Shown here piece by piece: positions 1-7,519 of a stretch of 64,000 nucleotides of DNA. Source of the DNA: Sulfurimicrobium lacus (GTDB lineage Bacteria; Pseudomonadota; Gammaproteobacteria; Burkholderiales; Sulfuricellaceae). The position numbers were made by a program, and so were the translations under genes. Below the pieces are notes generated by a model that searched no databases, had not been told where the DNA came from, and was given only the letters and a program-made list of their open reading frames with translations. The DNA lies in NCBI RefSeq assembly GCF_011764585.1, contig NZ_AP022853.1, positions 1,223,501 through 1,287,500 on the forward strand. Reading direction: 5' to 3'. Within the stretch, counting starts at the first letter, position 1, and the number at the start of each line of letters is the position of its first letter.

Positions 1-392
1 CGGCGGTGGCCGACTATTACGTGCTCAACCCCTCCGAGCAGAAGATCAAGAAGGACGCGCACATCCTGACGCTGGAACTGGCGCCCAACCCGGACATCGT
101 GTCGAACGTGGTGAACCTGCCCGACCCGCCGTTCTGCGTCGGTTTCGCGGCGGAGAGCGAGAATCTCTACGAATACGCCGAGATGAAACGGCGCCGCAAG
201 AACCTGCCGCTGCTGGCCGCGAACCTGGTGCAGACCGCCGTCGGTGGCGATGAAAACGAGCTGGTGCTGTTCGACGATGTTGGCGCCCACCCGCTGCCGC
301 GCGCGCCGAAAATCACCCTGGCACGCCAGTTGATTGCCCACATTGCGAACTTGTACCAAAAAACATTGACCATGAAAAAACAGAATGGATAA
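1..392 (+). CDS. coaBC: Bifunctional phosphopantothenoylcysteine decarboxylase/synthetase, C-terminal part
   Basis: Only the last 130 or so codons are present; the reading frame is open to the window edge, so the 5' part is missing. The visible part belongs to the CoaB synthetase half, which joins cysteine to 4'-phosphopantothenate in coenzyme A synthesis. Family signs are the N-P-D-I stretch after the beta strand, GFAAES and the closing KxxLAxxLIxHI-type helix. It stops 6 bp before dut, and coaBC-dut is a common proteobacterial pair, so the two are probably co-transcribed. Confidence 0.9.
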   Translation, partial: AVADYYVLNPSEQKIKKDAHILTLELAPNPDIVSNVVNLPDPPFCVGFAAESENLYEYAEMKRRRKNLPLLAANLVQTAVGGDENELVLFDDVGAHPLPRAPKITLARQLIAHIANLYQKTLTMKKQNG

Positions 393-398
393 AGCAGC

Positions 399-845
399 AT
401 GAAAATCGACGTAAAAATCCTCGACCCGCGTATGCACGAGCAACTCCCTGCCTATGCCACGCCCGGTGCGGCCGGCCTGGACCTGCGTGCCTGTCTGGCG
501 GAAGCGCTGGTGCTGAATCCAGGGCAGACCGAGCTGATTCCTACCGGCATCGCCATCCATCTGGCCGATCCCGGTTACGCCGCGCTGATCCTGCCGCGCT
601 CCGGCCTGGGCCACAAGCACGGCATCGTGCTGGGCAACCTGGTCGGCCTGATCGATTCCGACTACCAGGGGCAATTGTTCGTCTCCTGCTGGAACCGCGG
701 CCAGACGGCCTTCACCATCAATCCGCTGGAGCGCATCGCCCAGCTGGTGGTGGTGCCGGTGCTGCAGGCGCAGTTCAATATCGTCGACGAATTCGCCGGC
801 AGCGAGCGCGGCGCCGGCGGCTTCGGCAGCACCGGCAAGCATTGA
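399..845 (+). CDS. dut: dUTP diphosphatase (dUTPase)
   Basis: This 148-residue protein has the usual length of the trimeric dUTPase family, which hydrolyses dUTP to dUMP and pyrophosphate and so keeps uracil out of DNA. All motifs are visible in order: [10 protein letters not shown] near residue 20, [10 protein letters not shown] near 66, GLIDSDYQG near 84 and the C-terminal glycine-rich arm GAGGFGSTG that closes over the nucleotide. The ATG follows the end of coaBC by 6 bp, which suggests a shared transcript. Confidence 0.97.
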   Translation: MKIDVKILDPRMHEQLPAYATPGAAGLDLRACLAEALVLNPGQTELIPTGIAIHLADPGYAALILPRSGLGHKHGIVLGNLVGLIDSDYQGQLFVSCWNRGQTAFTINPLERIAQLVVVPVLQAQFNIVDEFAGSERGAGGFGSTGKH

Positions 846-852
846 TATTCAT

Positions 853-909
853 AACCACGGAGAGCAAGGAGCACGGCTGTTCTCCGTGCGCTCCATGCCC
901 TCCGTGGTT
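853..909. repeat. Intergenic palindromic element with 9-bp periodicity
   Basis: The dut-acnB gap is mostly a nested inverted repeat. The outer arms AACCACGGAG (853-862) and CTCCGTGGTT (900-909) match perfectly, and GCACGG/CCGTGC pair inside them. The right half repeats CTCC(G/A)TG with a 9-bp step. There is no T-run after it, so it is not a standard terminator. It resembles the heptamer arrays elsewhere in the window but has a different unit. Confidence 0.6.
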
Positions 910-944
910 AATTTGTTTTTAATTCATTTTTAGAGTAACCGACC

Positions 945-3506
945 ATGCTACAAACCTATCGTGATCACGCCGCCGAACGCGCGGCGCAAGGGCTGCCCCC
1001 GCTGCCGCTTTCACCCGAACAGACCGCCGCCCTGGTGGAATTGATGAAAGCGCCGCCAGCCGGCGAAGAGGATTTCCTGCTCGACCTGTTCGAGAACCGC
1101 ATCCCGGCCGGGGTGGATCAGGCTGCTTACGTCAAGGCGGCGTTCCTCGCCGACCTGGCGCATGGCAAGGTGGAGTCGCCGCTGGTGTGCAGGCAGCACG
1201 CGGTGCAACTGCTGGGCACCATGCTCGGCGGCTATAACGTCGGCACTCTGATTTCGCTGCTGGACGACGCTACGCTGGCACCGGACGCGGTGCAGGCGCT
1301 GTCTCACACGACGCTCATTTTCGACGCGTTCCATGACGTGGCTGAGAAAGTGAAGGCCGGCAATGCTCACGCCAGGCAGCTGATGCAGTCCTGGGCAGTT
1401 GCCGAGTGGTTCACCAGCAAGCCGGCGCTGGCGGAAAGCATTCAGTGCGTGGTGTTCAAGGTGGACGGCGAAACCAATACCGACGACCTTTCCCCCGCGC
1501 AAGCCGCGTGGTCGCGTCCCGACATTCCGCTGCACGCCACGGAAATGCTGGTCAACAAGATGCCGGACGGCCTGGCGACGATCGATAAGCTGAAACAGAA
1601 AGGCCTGCCGCTGGCCTACGTGGGCGACGTGGTCGGTACCGGTTCCTCGCGCAAGTCCGCCATCAACTCGGTGCAGTGGTTCATGGGCGCCGATATCCCG
1701 CACATCCCCGGCAAGCGCACCGGCGGCATTGTGCTCGGCACCAAGATCGCGCCGATCTTCTTCAACACGGCCGAGGATTCCGGCGCGCTGCCGATCCAGT
1801 GCGACGTGTCCGCCATGAAAATGGGCGACGTCATCACGATTTACCCCTTCAAGGGCGAAGTGCACGACGCGGCAGGTAAAGTTATCGCCACCTTCAAGCT
1901 GGAGCCGGTCACGCTGGCGGACGAAGTGCGCGCCGGCGGCCGCATTCCCCTGATCATCGGACGCGGGCTGACCGCAAAGGCGCGCGAGGCGCTGGGCATG
2001 CCGCATTCCGACCTGTTCATCCAGCCGCTGCCGGTGAAGGACAGCGGCAAGGGCTACACCCTGGCGCAGAAAATGGTAGGCCGCGCCTGCGGCGTGCCCG
2101 GCGTGCGCCCCGGCACCTATTGCGAGCCCGCAATGGCCTCGGTCGGTTCGCAGGACACCACCGGCGGTATGACCCGCGACGAGCTGAAGGAACTGGCCTG
2201 CCTGGGCTTCTCCGCCGACCTGGTGATGCAGAGCTTCTGCCATACCGCGGCCTATCCGAAGCCAGTGGACATCAAGCTGCACCATACCCTGCCGGAGTTC
2301 ATCTCCTCGCGCGGCGGCGTGTCTTTGCGCCCGGGCGACGGCGTGATTCACTCCTGGCTCAACCGCATGCTGCTGCCCGACACCGTGGGCACCGGCGGCG
2401 ATTCGCACACCCGTTTCCCCATCGGTATTTCCTTCCCCGCCGGCTCCGGGCTGGTGGCTTTTGCCGCCGCCATGGGCGCGATGCCGCTCGACATGCCGGA
2501 ATCGGTGCTGGTGCGCTTCAAGGGCGAAATGCAGCCGGGCATCACGCTGCGCGACCTGGTCAACGCCATCCCCTACGCCGCCATCCAGAAGGGCGACCTG
2601 ACGGTCGGCAAGCAGGGCAAGAAGAACGTATTCTCCGGCCGCATCCTGGAAATCGAGGGCCTGCCCCAGCTCAAGGTCGAACAGGCGTTCGAACTGGCGG
2701 ACGCCTCCGCCGAGCGCTCCGCCGCCGCCTGTACGGTGCGCCTCGACACGGCACCGGTGACCGAGTACCTCAATTCCAACGTGGTGCTGCTGGAAAACAT
2801 GATCGAAAACGGCTACCAGGACGCGCGCACCCTGCAGCGCCGCATCGACGCCATGAAGGACTGGCTGGCCAAGCCCGAACTGCTGCAGCCCGATAGCGAT
2901 GCGGAATACGCCTACGTGCTGGAGATCGACCTCGCCCAGATCAAGGAGCCGCTGGTGGCCTGCCCCAACGACCCGGACGACATCAAGCCGCTGTCCGCCG
3001 TGGCCGGCGACAAGATCGACGAGGTGTTCATCGGCAGTTGCATGACCAATATCGGCCACTACCGCGCCGCTTCCAAAATACTGGAAGACGCCGGCATGAT
3101 CCCGACCAAGCTATGGGTGGCGCCGCCCACCCGCATGGACGAAGCCCAGTTGCGCGAAGAGGGTGTGTACGGCATCTTCGGCCGCGCCGGCGCGCGCATG
3201 GAAATGCCCGGCTGTTCCCTGTGCATGGGCAACCAGGCGCGGGTAGCCGACCGTGCCACGGTGTTTTCCACCAGTACGCGCAACTTCGACAACCGCATGG
3301 GCAAGGATGCGCGCTGCTACCTCGGCTCGGCGGAACTGGCCGCAGTGTGCGCGCGGCTGGGAAGGATTCCCGGCGTGGAAGAATATCTGGCCATGGTGCA
3401 GGACAAGATTGCGCCCTTGGCGGACAATATCTACCGCTACCTCAACTTCAACCAGATGGAAAGCTATGCCCACAAAGGCAAGGTAATTCCCGTGGCACAG
3501 GTTTGA
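945..3506 (+). CDS. acnB: Aconitate hydratase B
   Basis: The 853-residue protein matches the length of AcnB, which interconverts citrate and isocitrate (and can act on 2-methylcitrate) in the TCA cycle. The N-terminal HEAT-like region specific to AcnB is present (it starts [16 protein letters not shown]), followed by the swivel domain and the Fe-S catalytic domains. Cysteine ligands of the 4Fe-4S cluster are seen in [16 protein letters not shown] and [13 protein letters not shown] in the last quarter. The gene stands alone, with repeat-filled gaps on both sides. A second TCA gene, icd, lies at 15.9 kb. Confidence 0.97.
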   Translation: MLQTYRDHAAERAAQGLPPLPLSPEQTAALVELMKAPPAGEEDFLLDLFENRIPAGVDQAAYVKAAFLADLAHGKVESPLVCRQHAVQLLGTMLGGYNVGTLISLLDDATLAPDAVQALSHTTLIFDAFHDVAEKVKAGNAHARQLMQSWAVAEWFTSKPALAESIQCVVFKVDGETNTDDLSPAQAAWSRPDIPLHATEMLVNKMPDGLATIDKLKQKGLPLAYVGDVVGTGSSRKSAINSVQWFMGADIPHIPGKRTGGIVLGTKIAPIFFNTAEDSGALPIQCDVSAMKMGDVITIYPFKGEVHDAAGKVIATFKLEPVTLADEVRAGGRIPLIIGRGLTAKAREALGMPHSDLFIQPLPVKDSGKGYTLAQKMVGRACGVPGVRPGTYCEPAMASVGSQDTTGGMTRDELKELACLGFSADLVMQSFCHTAAYPKPVDIKLHHTLPEFISSRGGVSLRPGDGVIHSWLNRMLLPDTVGTGGDSHTRFPIGISFPAGSGLVAFAAAMGAMPLDMPESVLVRFKGEMQPGITLRDLVNAIPYAAIQKGDLTVGKQGKKNVFSGRILEIEGLPQLKVEQAFELADASAERSAAACTVRLDTAPVTEYLNSNVVLLENMIENGYQDARTLQRRIDAMKDWLAKPELLQPDSDAEYAYVLEIDLAQIKEPLVACPNDPDDIKPLSAVAGDKIDEVFIGSCMTNIGHYRAASKILEDAGMIPTKLWVAPPTRMDEAQLREEGVYGIFGRAGARMEMPGCSLCMGNQARVADRATVFSTSTRNFDNRMGKDARCYLGSAELAAVCARLGRIPGVEEYLAMVQDKIAPLADNIYRYLNFNQMESYAHKGKVIPVAQV

Positions 3507-3514
3507 TTTTAAGC

Positions 3515-3582
3515 GGTCAGCAGTCAGCTTTCAGTAGAACCCGGTTTTGCCGATGGCTGAAAGCTGACCGCCGATAGCTAAC
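3515..3582. repeat. Inverted heptamer array after acnB
   Basis: Three tandem heptamers GGTCAGC-AGTCAGC-TTTCAGT (3515-3535) are followed, after a 19-bp spacer, by four heptamers in the opposite sense: GGCTGAA-AGCTGAC-CGCCGAT-AGCTAAC (3555-3582). The halves can pair as a stem. The array starts 9 bp after the acnB stop and occupies most of the gap to the next gene. It shares its unit (TCAGC plus two variable bases) with arrays at 32081 and 48327. Confidence 0.7.
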
Positions 3583-3595
3583 AAAGAGAAAAATT

Positions 3596-4204
3596 ATGAA
3601 ACTCCTCATATCCCTGACCAGCCCCTTCGCACGCAAAGTGCGCGTGGTGATGGCGGAAAAACGCATCGATTACGAACCTGTGGTGGACATCCCATGGGAG
3701 CCGACTACGCGCGTGCCGGAGTACAACCCGCTGGGCAAAGTGCCGGTGCTGGTGATGGACGACGGCAGTACTCTGTTCGATTCGCGCGTGATCGTGGAAT
3801 ACCTGGACCAACTCACCCCGGTGTCGCCCCTGCTGCCCAAGGAAAACCGGCCGCGCATCGCGGTGCGGCGCTGGGAGGCGCTGGCGGACGGCGTGACCGA
3901 GTCCGCCGCCACCATTTTCCTGGAAAAGAAGCGTCCGGAAATCAAGCAGGACGCGGAATGGATCGTGCGCCAGGAAGGCCAGGTTTTCCGTGGCCTGGAA
4001 GCCATGTCGGAGGAGTTGGGCGAAAAAACCTGGTGCACCGGTGATTTCTTCACCCTGGCGGATATCGCTGTGGGCTGCACCCTGGGTTACCTGGATTTCC
4101 GCTTTCCCCACATCCAGTGGCGCGAGTCGCACCCGAACCTCGGCAAGCTGGCAGAGAAACTGGCCCAGCGCCAGTCCTTCAAGGACACCGTGCCGGTGGC
4201 GTGA
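3596..4204 (+). CDS. Glutathione S-transferase family protein (YibF-like)
   Basis: This is a 202-residue cytosolic GST, the same length as E. coli YibF. The N-terminal thioredoxin-like domain begins MKLLISLTSPFARKVRV, with the SPFARKVR motif typical of the family, then NPLGKVPVLV with the cis-proline and DSRVIVEYLD with the glutathione-contacting acidic-Ser pair. The all-helical C-terminal domain contains FTLADIAVGCTLGYLDFR. The substrate is unknown. The next gene starts 38 bp downstream on the same strand. Confidence 0.88.
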   Translation: MKLLISLTSPFARKVRVVMAEKRIDYEPVVDIPWEPTTRVPEYNPLGKVPVLVMDDGSTLFDSRVIVEYLDQLTPVSPLLPKENRPRIAVRRWEALADGVTESAATIFLEKKRPEIKQDAEWIVRQEGQVFRGLEAMSEELGEKTWCTGDFFTLADIAVGCTLGYLDFRFPHIQWRESHPNLGKLAEKLAQRQSFKDTVPVA

Positions 4205-4242
4205 TGCCGCCCAGGCCCGGTCTTGCGGTTGCCGGAGGGAAT

Positions 4243-4737
4243 ATGCGCTTTCTCCTCGCCACCCTGGCTGCAATTTGGCTCATGCCATGTGCTGGAGCCG
4301 AAACCGTTCACAAATGTTTCGACGCCAATGGCCGGGTCACCTACCAGTCGCAATCCTGCGCCAGCTCCCATCTGAAGGAAGGCGGGCGGATCGAGCCGGC
4401 GGCCGAGATCTCTCCGGAGGAGGCCGCGCGGGTCAAGGCGCAGACCGAAAAAACGCGAGCGCGTCTGGAAGCGGATACCAAAGCCAAGAGAGAAGCCGAG
4501 GCGAAGGCGCAGCAGCAGGAACAGGAAGAGCGCCGAATTCAGGCCCTGGAACGCCAGGCGCGCGCCGCGGAAGAACAGGCTCGCGCTGCCGAGCGCGAGG
4601 CCGAAGCGGCGGAAGCCGCTGCCCGGGCGCCCTTCGTCATCGTTCCCCCGCGCCGTTTTCCTCCAGGGAAACGCCCATCGGAACACAAGCCGTCGCCGCA
4701 GCAACGCTGCGCGCCGGGTGACCGGAATTGCAGGTAG
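4243..4737 (+). CDS. DUF4124-type exported protein with a charged coiled-coil middle
   Basis: The start is the ATG at 4243, preceded by a GGAGGGA ribosome site, because it opens a signal peptide (MRFLLATLAAIWLMPCAGA) that upstream in-frame starts would bury. After cleavage comes a DUF4124-like segment (VHKCFDANGRVTYQSQSCAS), a short beta module with a Cys pair. Residues about 65-135 are a long Ala/Glu/Arg/Gln helix, probably coiled coil, and the tail is proline-rich and ends CAPGDRNCR with another Cys pair. Periplasmic location is likely; the function is not known. Confidence 0.75.
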   Translation: MRFLLATLAAIWLMPCAGAETVHKCFDANGRVTYQSQSCASSHLKEGGRIEPAAEISPEEAARVKAQTEKTRARLEADTKAKREAEAKAQQQEQEERRIQALERQARAAEEQARAAEREAEAAEAAARAPFVIVPPRRFPPGKRPSEHKPSPQQRCAPGDRNCR

Positions 4738-4761
4738 AGACCTGTAATTCCGCCCACGGCG

Positions 4762-5826
4762 CTATGCCTGGATGATGCCCCCCCCGAGGCACACTTCGCT
4801 TTCATAGATCACCACCGACTGTCCCGGCGTGATCGCCCATTGCGGGGCGGGGAATTCGACTTCGCAACTGTCGGCGTCCACCCGGCTGAGGGCGCAGGCG
4901 GCGTCGGCCTGGCGGTAGCGGGTTTTGGCGCCGTACACCCACTGCGGATGCGGTGCCGCGCCGCTTACCCACGAGAGATCGGCGGCGGTCAGGGTGTTTT
5001 TCAGCAACAGGGGATGGGCGTGGCCCTGCACCACGAGCAGGGTGTTGCTGGCCATGTCCTTCCCGGCCACGAACCACGGCTCGCCCTGGCCGCCGATGCC
5101 CAAGCCCTGGCGCTGACCGATGGTGTAGTAGGCCAGGCCCTGGTGTTCGCCGACAATTTTGCCTTCCGGGGTTTGCATCGGCCCGGGCTGCCTGGGGAGG
5201 TAGCGCTGCAGGAATTCGCGGAACGGGCGTTCGCCGATGAAGCAGATGCCGGTGGAGTCCTTTTTGGCGAAGACCGGCAGGCCGGCCTGCTCGGCGATCT
5301 TCCGCACGTCCCGCTTGTACAGGTCGCCCAAGGGGAACAGGGTTTTCGAGAACTGGGCCTGGTTGAGGCGGTAGAGGAAATAGCTCTGGTCCTTGGTGCC
5401 GTCTTCCGCTTTCAGTAGTTCGAACTTGCCGAAGCGTTCCCGCACCCGCGCGTAATGACCGGTGGCGATCTTGTCCGCGCCCAGGTTCAGGGCGTGGTCG
5501 AGGAAGGCCTTGAACTTGATTTCCGAATTGCACAGCACGTCCGGGTTGGGCGTGCGGCCTGCCTGGTATTCCTGCAGGAACAGCGCGAATACCCGTTCCT
5601 TGTATTCCTTGGCGAAATTGACGGCCTCCACCTCGATGCCGATCTTGTCGGCGACCGCCAGCACGTCCATGAAATCCTGCTTGGCCGGGCAGTAGCCGTC
5701 CTCGCCGTCGTCGTCTTCCCAGTTCTTCATGAACAGGCCGACCACTTCATGGCCCTGCTGCTTGAGGAGCAAGGCGGCAACGGCCGAGTCCACTCCGCCC
5801 GACATGCCGACGACTATCTTACTCAT
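4762..5826 (-). CDS. mnmA: tRNA 2-thiouridine(34) synthase MnmA
   Basis: MnmA (354 residues) puts sulfur on U34 of the Lys, Glu and Gln tRNAs. The start at 5826 is chosen because [16 protein letters not shown] places the PP-loop SGGVDS at the extreme N-terminus, as in the family; the frame runs open for 74 more codons upstream through a palindromic repeat and should not be used. Both catalytic cysteines are visible, in [11 protein letters not shown] and [12 protein letters not shown]. The ribosome site and leader lie inside the inverted-repeat unit at 5825-6064. Confidence 0.96.
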   Translation of the reverse strand: MSKIVVGMSGGVDSAVAALLLKQQGHEVVGLFMKNWEDDDGEDGYCPAKQDFMDVLAVADKIGIEVEAVNFAKEYKERVFALFLQEYQAGRTPNPDVLCNSEIKFKAFLDHALNLGADKIATGHYARVRERFGKFELLKAEDGTKDQSYFLYRLNQAQFSKTLFPLGDLYKRDVRKIAEQAGLPVFAKKDSTGICFIGERPFREFLQRYLPRQPGPMQTPEGKIVGEHQGLAYYTIGQRQGLGIGGQGEPWFVAGKDMASNTLLVVQGHAHPLLLKNTLTAADLSWVSGAAPHPQWVYGAKTRYRQADAACALSRVDADSCEVEFPAPQWAITPGQSVVIYESEVCLGGGIIQA

Positions 5827-6064
5827 CCTGTAAACCTCGGTTGGACGTGGTGGAGTGTGCGATTTTTGGGGTGCAGGGCAAGGCGCAACGACGCGGAATG
5901 GTTGTTCCATTCCACGGAGTTGCAACGCCGCCATGCGCCCCAAAAACCGTGCAATCCACCACGTAGCGGACTCGCCAAATTGGCAATTCCATGAATCAAG
6001 AAGAAATTTATTAAATTCATTGCATTCTGCACTCAATGGAGCGGTCAACCGAGGTTTGCAGGAT
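5825..6064. repeat. 240-bp inverted-repeat unit upstream of mnmA (possible MITE/REP-like element)
   Basis: The outer imperfect arms, 5825-5845 (CCTGTAAACCTCGGTTG core) and 6043-6064 (its reverse complement with about two mismatches), bracket the stretch between the end of the secreted-protein gene and the start of mnmA. Inside lies a 120-bp palindrome (5845-5964). The remaining 5965-6042 is AT-richer and probably carries the mnmA promoter. No transposase is encoded. One outer arm overlaps the mnmA ribosome site and start codon; the other abuts the stop codon of the upstream gene. Confidence 0.6.
5845..5964. repeat. 120-bp imperfect palindrome
   Basis: The arms read inward from ACGTGGTGGA at both ends, continue through TTTTTGGGG and meet around GGAATGGTTGTTCCATTCC near 5903. 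By eye roughly 80 percent of the 58-bp arms pair. It would form a very long hairpin in RNA in either direction. It is too long and too imperfect for a terminator and lacks a T-run; a REP/MITE-type element is more likely. Confidence 0.7.
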
Positions 6065-6603
6065 CAAGGTTCTGCTCCGCTTTTCCATTCGTCCAGGGTA
6101 AAAATCGCCGCTGGGTGGCCAGGGTCGAAGAACCACGAATCTACCACGAATTCCTGCCCGGTTTCCTGTTCGACAATGTGTGCGGCCCAGTGGTCGTTGA
6201 CCAGCAGCGGCGCGCGTTTCACCGGTTCGAGCACCTTGTGAAACCGCAGCCAGCCGTGCTCTTCCATCAAACTCAGATAAAGCGTCGCGTTGTGGGCATG
6301 GTCGATGCAATCCATGCGCCCGTCCACCCCGTCGTCCGAGACGTTGCCGCCATGGTCGTTGGAAGTGGGTGTTTGCTGTCCGGCAAAGCTAATAAATAAG
6401 CCGATCGCCTGTGCGATGGCATCGCGTTCTGCCGCGGCGTTTTGCACCCAGGTAAAGAGCATGCGGATGCGCGACAACTGTGCGCCGCGCAGGTTCGCCG
6501 TGCCATGGGCCGAGCAGCCATAGTTGTAGCAGATGGACAGCTCGTCGCCGTAGGAAGCGGGCACGCAGCACAGCAGCAGAAAGATGAAACTTCCCAGCCG
6601 CAT
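6064..6603 (-). CDS. Exported protein with a Cys-His-Asp arrangement (transglutaminase-like, putative)
   Basis: The 179-residue product starts at the ATG whose last base overlaps the stop of the preceding Nudix gene (TGATG), so translation is probably coupled. MRLGSFIFLLLCCVPASYG is a signal peptide. The mature part has GRMDCIDHAHN (Cys99), NDHWAAHIVE (His138 or His142) and FVVDSWFF (Asp155), the order and spacing expected of a transglutaminase/papain-like catalytic triad. That reading is inference; I do not recognise a named family. It sits between nudJ and mnmA, which are adjacent in E. coli. Confidence 0.65.
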   Translation of the reverse strand: MRLGSFIFLLLCCVPASYGDELSICYNYGCSAHGTANLRGAQLSRIRMLFTWVQNAAAERDAIAQAIGLFISFAGQQTPTSNDHGGNVSDDGVDGRMDCIDHAHNATLYLSLMEEHGWLRFHKVLEPVKRAPLLVNDHWAAHIVEQETGQEFVVDSWFFDPGHPAAIFTLDEWKSGAEP

Positions 6604-7046
6604 CAATAATGGGAAATCAGGTCGAGCGGAAAGCGTCGTCCGGCGAGATAGTCTTCCACGCATTGCAGCACCAGCGGGCTGCGGTGGCGTGACCGGGTGG
6701 CACGCATTTCATCAAGGGTAAGCCACACGGCGCGAATGATGCCGGTGTCCAGGCTTTGCTGCGTATCGTGAGCGCCGACCGAGCCCGTGAAGGCGAAGCG
6801 AAGGTAGGTGATGTCCTTGCGCGGGTGGTGCCAGCTGTATATGCCGAGCAGCGACTGCGGCGTGAAGGTGTAGGCCGTTTCTTCCTGCGCTTCGCGGATG
6901 ACGCCGTCGGTCAGGGTTTCGCCCGGTTCCCAGTGGCCGGCCGGCTGGTTGAACAGCGGGCCGTCGTCGGTTTCTTCTTCCACCAGGAGGAATTTTCCGT
7001 CCTGCTCGATAACGGCGGCGACGGTTACATGGGGTTTCCAGATCAT
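6603..7046 (-). CDS. nudJ: NudJ-like Nudix hydrolase
   Basis: The 147-residue protein carries the Nudix box GHWEPGETLTDGVIREAQEE with the metal-binding REAQEE; the usual closing glycine is alanine (EETAY). The start MIWKPHVTVAAVIE and the length fit the NudJ group, which removes phosphates from nucleoside di/triphosphates and thiamine (hydroxymethylpyrimidine) pyrophosphates and is often encoded beside mnmA. It begins 8 bp after the DUF1854 gene, so it may lie on the end of the ABC transporter transcript. Confidence 0.88.
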   Translation of the reverse strand: MIWKPHVTVAAVIEQDGKFLLVEEETDDGPLFNQPAGHWEPGETLTDGVIREAQEETAYTFTPQSLLGIYSWHHPRKDITYLRFAFTGSVGAHDTQQSLDTGIIRAVWLTLDEMRATRSRHRSPLVLQCVEDYLAGRRFPLDLISHY

Positions 7047-7054
7047 GGTTTGCT

Positions 7055-7519
7055 CTATAAAAAACGATCCAGCAGCTTGCGGCTGGCATTATCCAGCGCT
7101 TGTATGTCGCGGATCAAGAAGTGGATGCCGTTGCTGTCGGCGATCAGCAGGGTGGAGTGAGAAAGCCGGCGGATGTCGTCTTCCCCCTTGAGGATGAAAG
7201 TGGCTTCGCCGCGGTCGGTTTCGACCTGCCACGAACTGGGTGTGGCAAAGCTGGAGACGTGGCGGATGCGCTGCACTTCCGGGATGAATTCCCGGCTCGC
7301 CAGCTCCTCTTGCAGCAGGACGCGCGAAGCGTCCGGCAGGTCGCTCAGACGCTCGATCCAGGCCAGTTCGTGGCCGTCGCTGGTGACCAGGGAGATACCC
7401 TCGTGCGGCGCGCTGATGGGAAAGGCGTGGACCGGGATGACGCCCTCGTGAACCTCGCCGCCGCTGCCGGTGAAAACCAGCTTGCCGAAGGCGTTGCGTG
7501 TCAGCTGGAAGTCATGCAT
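7055..7519 (-). CDS. DUF1854 protein of the cyanophycin-associated ABC transporter
   Basis: The 154-residue protein starts MHDFQLTRNAFGKLVFTG and has the features of DUF1854: PVHAFPISAPHEGISLV, a Glu-rich middle (LLQEELASREFIPEV) and the end SNGIHFLIRDIQALDNASRKLLDRFL. No signal peptide or membrane helix is visible, so it is probably cytosolic. The chosen ATG overlaps the end of the ABC gene by 8 bp. DUF1854 genes are known to sit next to an ABC transporter of this type and cphA in betaproteobacteria; the molecular role is not established. Confidence 0.82.
   Translation of the reverse strand: MHDFQLTRNAFGKLVFTGSGGEVHEGVIPVHAFPISAPHEGISLVTSDGHELAWIERLSDLPDASRVLLQEELASREFIPEVQRIRHVSSFATPSSWQVETDRGEATFILKGEDDIRRLSHSTLLIADSNGIHFLIRDIQALDNASRKLLDRFL

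Noticed and set aside
1011..3059. A 682-codon open frame on the minus strand inside acnB
   Set aside because: Shadow of the aconitase reading frame; no recognisable protein features.
5826..6048. N-terminal extension of MnmA through the palindrome
   Set aside because: The family starts just before the PP-loop SGGVDS, and the extra 74 codons are repeat sequence.
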